Shown in pieces: positions 59,081-64,000 of a DNA stretch of 64,000 nucleotides (the first letter of the stretch is position 1; each line of letters begins with the position of its first letter). The DNA lies in contig NZ_JACJLQ010000012.1 in NCBI RefSeq assembly GCF_016902295.1, positions 20,504 to 84,503 of the forward strand, in the 5' to 3' direction. The notes beneath the pieces were generated by a model. That model worked only from the letters and a program-made list of their open reading frames with translations, had not been told where the DNA came from and did not search any database. The stretch is from Bacteroides caecigallinarum. GTDB lineage: Bacteria; Bacteroidota; Bacteroidia; Bacteroidales; Bacteroidaceae. Made by a program: the position numbers and the translations under genes.

Positions 59081-59177
59081 GGTATTAGATACTAGATACT
59101 AGGGACGAGATACTAGATACTAGGGAACCTAGTACCTAAAAAACCTAGTCAACTAGTATCTAGTACCTAGTACCTAA
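59081..59177 (+). repeat. GATACTAG-rich hairpin spacer element, copy 1
   Basis: GATACTAGATACTAGGGA occurs at 59088 and 59109 (21 nt apart). Bases 59116-59177 are identical over 62 nt to 61577-61638. GGTATTAGATACTAGATACTAG (read as two overlapping parts from 59081) pairs imperfectly with CTAGTATCTAGTACCTAG near 59153-59174, giving a long hairpin without a T-run. It lies between the ATPase and second permease genes. Confidence 0.92.
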
Positions 59178-59193
59178 TAAAACTCAAAATGAT

Positions 59194-61545
59194 ATGAATG
59201 AATATAAGACATACTTTAAGTTCCTGAGCCGAAACAAGGTTTTCACATTGGTTAATCTTGCAGGACTAAGCATCTCGCTCATGTTCATACTGCTGATATC
59301 GAACATGGTATTCAGGCAACTTACTGTAGATAAAGATATGAAGGATGCCGACAGGACGTATATAATGGCAAGCGAAGAAGATGCATCTGGACATTACAAT
59401 TTAGGGGACAAACTGCAAAGCCGCTATCCCGAAATAGAGGAATGGTGTGCCATTTCCGGATGTGTTGAATATCCGGTAATGTCTGAAGAAAAACAGATGA
59501 GTTTGTATGTAGGTATGGCAAAGAAGAACTTCTTCAGTTTCTTCGGTTTTCCTCTTCTGTATGGAAATCCTGATGATGTATTGATTTCGAATGACAATGC
59601 TGTCATAAGCCAGTCGGCAGCTATAAAGATGTTCGGAACCACAGATTGTATAGGCAAGACCTTCAAGACTATACAGCCAATGGCAACAAACGAATACAAA
59701 GTTGCAGGTATCATGAAGGATATAGACAACTCTGTCATTCCTCGCGAATGGGAAATCATTTTGCCATTCGAAAATATAAAATACTATAATTATGCCTCTG
59801 CAATAGAGAATACACACATGAGTAATTCAGGTGGAGCAAATCTGTTTTTCCGTCTATTACCAGACACAGATCTTAACACCAAGGCTGACGATATAGTTTC
59901 ATATCTCAAAACATTTTACTGGATATACGAAGGCGGAACATACAAAACTGTAAAATTCATTCCTGTCCGTGAGTTTTATTTTTCAGACATACAGTCTTCA
60001 ATAGGCCTGAAACAGTACAATTATAAGGTTGTTGTGACCTTTATAATAATAGGAGTACTCGTCCTGCTGATGGCTATATTCAATTACGTAAGTATGAGTG
60101 TGGCGCAGACCAGTTACAGGGCAAAGGAAATGGCGACAAGACGTATCTTAGGCTCTTCACGAAAAGATATTTTCTGGCGAATGATACTTGAATCGTTTAT
60201 ACTTACAGCAGCATCTTTCATCATATCCTTCATACTTGCACTGGCAGTGGAACCATACGCCATGGATTTGCTTAAAGTAAAACTCGACATACTGGGCGAC
60301 GTATCATATATTACAGTAATATCATACATCCTGCTTGTTGCGGTTCTGGCATTCGCGTCAGGCATTGTTCCGGCATCAATATTGTCAGGATACAATCCTA
60401 TGGATGTAGTAAAGGGAACATTCCGACGCAAGACAAAGCTGGTGTATTTCCGCGGACTGAACATATTCCAAAGCTGTCTTACTATAGCGTTGCTGACTTG
60501 TTCTTTCTATTTCAGCATGCAGATATACAGAATACTCAATGCTCCGTTGGGTTATGAATATGGCAGTATAATAGACTATCCGGTCATGGCTGGCAATGAG
60601 CAGATGAGACTGTTCCGGGGCGAGGCGTTGAAACTGCCTTTCGTAAAAAGAGTTTCTTTCGCTTGCGGAACACCAAACGATGGAGGAAATAACAATACAA
60701 GCTATTTCAACACTGCCGACACACTGAAATGTATGAGTTTCCAGACATTTATCGCGGATTCATCATTCTTGCAGATGTTCGACATAAAGATTACTGAAGA
60801 CCGCGGACTTGTAAACACCGACGACAGTTATTTTGTCAGCGAAAACGCTATGAAAGATTTGCTTTCAATCGGTCAGGGTCCTGATTATTACATCAACAGA
60901 TATGGATATAAATGCAATATTCTCGGACAGTTCAAGGACTTCAAGATACGCTCGCTGATGGATGAATATCATCCGCTTCAGATGAGGATTCTTCCGGTAG
61001 AAAAGGTTTCACCGTGGAATGTACTGGTAGAAACCACATCGGCTAATGAGGAATATAAACGTCAGCTCGATGATTTGTTTTACGAAATAATTGACAGAAC
61101 ACCTTTCGACTCCCAATGGTATCATGACGAAGTGCTCAACACATACGACAATATAACACGTCTGAACAAGACTATCGTCATATTCACATTTGCGGCACTC
61201 ATCATATCATTATTGGGACTTACAGCCATGAGCCTCTACTTCGTATCACAACGCAAACGCGACATCTCCATACGCAAGGTTTTCGGCTCAAACTCATGGA
61301 TGGAACAATGCAACCTGATGAAGTTCTCAATGAAATCACTGCTCATAAGTCTGGTTATAGCTGTTCCGCTCATCTATTTTGGAATACGTCAGATAGACAA
61401 GTTTGTGGAATATGATCCTCACTTCCAGTGGTGGATACCGATAACTGCTTTTGCCCTGGTGGTTATCTTTTCGTTAGGTTCCGTCTGGCTTATCAGCCTG
61501 AAAACCACATCGGACAATCCGGTGAATAATCTTAAAAGTGAATGA
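59194..61545 (+). CDS. FtsX/MacB-type ABC transporter permease (2)
   Basis: 783 aa. The same plan as the first permease: helix at about 20-40, a periplasmic domain with DADRTYIMASEED, the FtsX block at about 280-405 (AKEMATRRILGSSRKDIFWRM), a middle helix near 425, a second periplasmic part, and C-terminal helices from about 660 (KRDISIRKVFGSNSWMEQ). It ends DNPVNNLKSE. The two permeases are paralogous but well diverged. It probably uses the ATPase encoded at 58387. Confidence 0.92.
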   Translation: MNEYKTYFKFLSRNKVFTLVNLAGLSISLMFILLISNMVFRQLTVDKDMKDADRTYIMASEEDASGHYNLGDKLQSRYPEIEEWCAISGCVEYPVMSEEKQMSLYVGMAKKNFFSFFGFPLLYGNPDDVLISNDNAVISQSAAIKMFGTTDCIGKTFKTIQPMATNEYKVAGIMKDIDNSVIPREWEIILPFENIKYYNYASAIENTHMSNSGGANLFFRLLPDTDLNTKADDIVSYLKTFYWIYEGGTYKTVKFIPVREFYFSDIQSSIGLKQYNYKVVVTFIIIGVLVLLMAIFNYVSMSVAQTSYRAKEMATRRILGSSRKDIFWRMILESFILTAASFIISFILALAVEPYAMDLLKVKLDILGDVSYITVISYILLVAVLAFASGIVPASILSGYNPMDVVKGTFRRKTKLVYFRGLNIFQSCLTIALLTCSFYFSMQIYRILNAPLGYEYGSIIDYPVMAGNEQMRLFRGEALKLPFVKRVSFACGTPNDGGNNNTSYFNTADTLKCMSFQTFIADSSFLQMFDIKITEDRGLVNTDDSYFVSENAMKDLLSIGQGPDYYINRYGYKCNILGQFKDFKIRSLMDEYHPLQMRILPVEKVSPWNVLVETTSANEEYKRQLDDLFYEIIDRTPFDSQWYHDEVLNTYDNITRLNKTIVIFTFAALIISLLGLTAMSLYFVSQRKRDISIRKVFGSNSWMEQCNLMKFSMKSLLISLVIAVPLIYFGIRQIDKFVEYDPHFQWWIPITAFALVVIFSLGSVWLISLKTTSDNPVNNLKSE

Positions 61546-61548
61546 AAG

Positions 61549-61645
61549 GTGACGAGATACTAGATACTAGGAACGAGATACTAGGGAACCTAGTACCTAA
61601 AAAACCTAGTCAACTAGTATCTAGTACCTAGTACCTAAAAAAACT
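61549..61645 (+). repeat. GATACTAG-rich hairpin spacer element, copy 2
   Basis: This is the same element as at 59081-59177: 61577-61638 is identical over 62 nt, and the upstream GATAC units lie at 61556 and 61577 (21 nt apart). Copy 2 is slightly shorter on its left side, which leaves a shorter hairpin. It lies between the second and third permease genes. Confidence 0.92.
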
Positions 61646-61680
61646 CGTCAACTCATAACTAAAAAACTCAAGAACTTAAA

Positions 61681-64000
61681 ATGAGAAATATTATCAGACT
61701 ATTCAAAGGTGCAGGAATACTTAACCTGTTAGGTATGACAGTAGCCTTTGCAGCAATATACATTATAATGGTTCAGGTGAATTACGACTGGAACTACAAC
61801 AGCAAAATCAAGGACTTGGACCGTATATTCGTTGTGACACATAAGGACTGGTTCGACGAAGGGAAATACAGTGTGAACATGAGCCGCCCTGTTATGGAAT
61901 CATTGATAGAACAATCGTCGATGGTTGAATCGTATGCTGTTCTACAAGGAAATATTCAGACTGAAATAAAAATAGCAGACGACAATGACAACAGGGCATT
62001 CGAGCTTAACACCATGCAGGTGACAAGCGGCACATATGATGTATTCGGAATAGAAGCCGTTGCAGGTACTTTCCAGGGTATAGGTGAAGAAAATGTAGTG
62101 GCACTCAGCGAAAGAGCGTCACGCAGACTGAACCTGAAACTTGGAGATGCAATCCAGCTGGAAGGCGAAAAGGACAAGAGAACCGTTTCTGCCATCTTCA
62201 AGGATATGGCTATGAACTCCATATTCGGAGAAACAGACCTTCTGTACAGTAATATTTATGAGAAAGAGTCATTGGACAATTTCGGCGAATGGTCGTACAG
62301 ATACTTTTTAAAACTTAATGACAAGAACAACGTTAATGCTTTCAGCGAAAATGCCATCAGCTTCACTAAAAATCTGGTCAACGAAATGATTAGTTCCAAT
62401 CCGGACGTGGAAGTTCCTACTCAGGAAGAGATAGACGAATACATAGGCAGGAACGCTGTAAAACTATTCCCGCTGGAAGGATTTCAGTTCGAGTTAAGAA
62501 TTACAGACAATACCATAGTTTACCAATGTAACATTATCACTACAATAACATTGTTCATAGTATCAGTGCTCATTCTTGTCATAACACTGATAAACTATCT
62601 GAACTTCTTTATGGCACAGATTCCGGCAAAGCTGCGTTCTGTAAATACAAGGAAAATTCTTGGCAGTTCCAGACTGTCGCTCGTAATGGGCTTTATGGCA
62701 GAATCGGCTATATTGGTGGTGGTTTCGCTTTTCCTTTCATATATTGTGATAAAGATTATAGGCAGTTCCACATACGCCGAACTTATAAGCTGTCCGCTGG
62801 ATCTTGGATATAATGCCGCAGTGGCGATACTGACGGTTTTTGTCGCACTGATAATGACTGTTGCGTCAAGCATATACCCTGCAATGCACGTCACTTCATT
62901 CTCTCCTGCCCTTGCCATTAAGGGAACAATGGGCACAGTAAGCAGAGGCAAGTCATTCAGATATATACTTGTAGGATTCCAGTTCTTTATATCTATCCTG
63001 TTCGTGCTGTGTGCATTCTTCATCAAGATGCAATACGACTACATGATGAACTACGACATGGGATTCAATAAGGAATCGCTGTTCACGGCATACGTTCCGG
63101 TAAACTCAAATAACCGAGATTTATACACTACCGAACTCCAGAAGAAGACAGCTATAAAGGAAGTAGCATGGGGAGCATCATCTCTGGTCAGCGTATATAG
63201 AATGGGTTGGGGAAGAGAATTCAACGGTAAGAATATAAGCTTCATCAGCTATCCAGTCTCATACAACTTCCTGAAGTTTATGGGTATAGATATTGTTGAG
63301 GGACGCGACTTCACACAGGCAGACGAGAAATGCGAGAAAGGAATTTTCATATTCAACGAAATTGCTAAAGAGAAATTCGGATTCAGCCTTGAGAGCAAAG
63401 TTAGCGGACATATAGGTGAAACTGATATTGCCGGTTTCTGCGAGAACTTCAAGTTCAAGCCACTTCATTATAAGGAAGAACCATTCGCGTTCTACGTTTT
63501 CGGGAAAAAGCCATGGTGGCCTGTAACCCACCTGTATATCCGAAGCAATCCGGGTGCCACTTACAGCGAAGTACTTCAGGCTGTGAAAGAAGTGGTAGCC
63601 GATATTTCACCTAACTTCAATACCGAAGAAATAAACTTGAAGTTCTTCGACGAGGAACTTGGAACACAGTACCGCAAGGAACAGAAACTAATCAGCCTTA
63701 TAACGCTGTTCACCATACTTGCAGTAATCATATCACTGATGGGAATAATAGGTCTGCTTATGTTCGAAACAAAGTTCCGCAGAAAAGAAATAGGTCTGCG
63801 AAGAGTTCATGGGGCAAGCATACGCGAGATACTGGAGATGTTCAACCGCAAGTTCTTCTACATACTGCTTATAAGCTTCCTGATAGCTGCGCCTGTGGGA
63901 TATATTGTAATGGATTATTACTATAGCACATTTGCCTACCGCTCTCCGTTGCACTGGTGGGTATTCCTGCTGGCATTCGTCATGGTAGCGATAATTACCG
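61681..64000 (+). CDS. FtsX/MacB-type ABC transporter permease (3), 3' end outside window
   Basis: An open frame from ATG 61681 (MRNIIRLFKGAGILNLLGMT) runs to the window edge without a stop; 773 codons are visible. Plan: helix at about 12-32, periplasmic domain (GVNMSRPVMES-like region), FtsX helices at about 280-400 (RSVNTRKILGSSRLSLVMG), a middle helix near 420-440, a second periplasmic domain, and C-terminal helices from about 675 (RRKEIGLRRVHGASIREILEMF). By comparison with its paralogues only a short tail is missing. It follows the second copy of the GATACTAG repeat element and belongs to the same exporter operon. Confidence 0.92.
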   Translation, partial: MRNIIRLFKGAGILNLLGMTVAFAAIYIIMVQVNYDWNYNSKIKDLDRIFVVTHKDWFDEGKYSVNMSRPVMESLIEQSSMVESYAVLQGNIQTEIKIADDNDNRAFELNTMQVTSGTYDVFGIEAVAGTFQGIGEENVVALSERASRRLNLKLGDAIQLEGEKDKRTVSAIFKDMAMNSIFGETDLLYSNIYEKESLDNFGEWSYRYFLKLNDKNNVNAFSENAISFTKNLVNEMISSNPDVEVPTQEEIDEYIGRNAVKLFPLEGFQFELRITDNTIVYQCNIITTITLFIVSVLILVITLINYLNFFMAQIPAKLRSVNTRKILGSSRLSLVMGFMAESAILVVVSLFLSYIVIKIIGSSTYAELISCPLDLGYNAAVAILTVFVALIMTVASSIYPAMHVTSFSPALAIKGTMGTVSRGKSFRYILVGFQFFISILFVLCAFFIKMQYDYMMNYDMGFNKESLFTAYVPVNSNNRDLYTTELQKKTAIKEVAWGASSLVSVYRMGWGREFNGKNISFISYPVSYNFLKFMGIDIVEGRDFTQADEKCEKGIFIFNEIAKEKFGFSLESKVSGHIGETDIAGFCENFKFKPLHYKEEPFAFYVFGKKPWWPVTHLYIRSNPGATYSEVLQAVKEVVADISPNFNTEEINLKFFDEELGTQYRKEQKLISLITLFTILAVIISLMGIIGLLMFETKFRRKEIGLRRVHGASIREILEMFNRKFFYILLISFLIAAPVGYIVMDYYYSTFAYRSPLHWWVFLLAFVMVAIIT

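Overview
The window reads as chromosomal DNA of a gut-type Bacteroidales bacterium, most likely Bacteroidaceae (Bacteroides/Phocaeicola-like). The evidence is promoters of the Bacteroidetes form TTTG-N19-20-TAnnTTTG (his, gdhA, SRP RNA, TolC operon), a split his operon (hisGDCB only), GldB, fimbrillin-type lipoproteins, a Na+-pumping decarboxylase operon, two DPP-IV-like peptidases and TolC/HlyD/FtsX exporters. No ribosomal RNA, phage, insertion sequence or CRISPR array was seen. Family and genus assignment is inference from recall, not from a search.

Layout. 1-3.8 kb: end of lemA, a TPM-domain membrane protein, aroC and an M20 dipeptidase. 3.86-7.44 kb: an AT-rich HaeIII-like restriction-modification cassette (one endonuclease, two tandem m5C methyltransferases, the second with an extra C-terminal domain), apparently inserted between housekeeping genes. 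7.5-13.1 kb (minus strand): a large double-receiver/PPDK-type ATP-binding protein, a secreted EEP hydrolase and PepD. 13.3-19.4 kb: a small membrane protein, a Skp-like lipoprotein, thioredoxin, a DPP-IV-like peptidase, an MltF-like lytic transglycosylase, a Dabb protein and a hotdog thioesterase. 19.4-24.0 kb: a histidine operon (hisG-D-C-B) preceded by a leader peptide with five consecutive His codons and a transcription attenuator. 24.0-24.5 kb: an RNA-gene cluster with a probable ~65-nt small RNA, tRNA-Thr(TGT) and a small SRP RNA.

24.7-34.9 kb: DUF4199 protein, GT2 glycosyltransferase, two small envelope proteins, MntP, ApbE, glutamate dehydrogenase, a fimbrillin/GLUG-type lipoprotein, a coiled-coil membrane protein and an S41 peptidase. 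35.0-40.0 kb: a TolC-HlyD-ABC2-ABC2 exporter operon. 40.0-52.8 kb: a TonB-like protein with an unusual tail, DPP-IV, lipA, a membrane protein with a Nudix-like domain, an RsmI-family methylase, gldB, fabI, the oad Na+ pump (alpha, beta, gamma) and an SDR. 53.0-64.0 kb: an apparently sigma-54-driven exporter operon (TolC, membrane fusion protein, at least three large FtsX/MacB-type permeases, one ATPase) that runs off the window.

The least explained signal is in the spacers. Several intergenic gaps are filled with short tandem repeats whose sequences are unrelated to each other but whose period is exactly 22 nt (at 1267, 29088 and 58258) or exactly 11 nt (at 14202 and 48366). Two other spacers share an identical 62-nt hairpin-forming element with a 21-nt period (59116 and 61577). 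I found no gene in the window that explains them.
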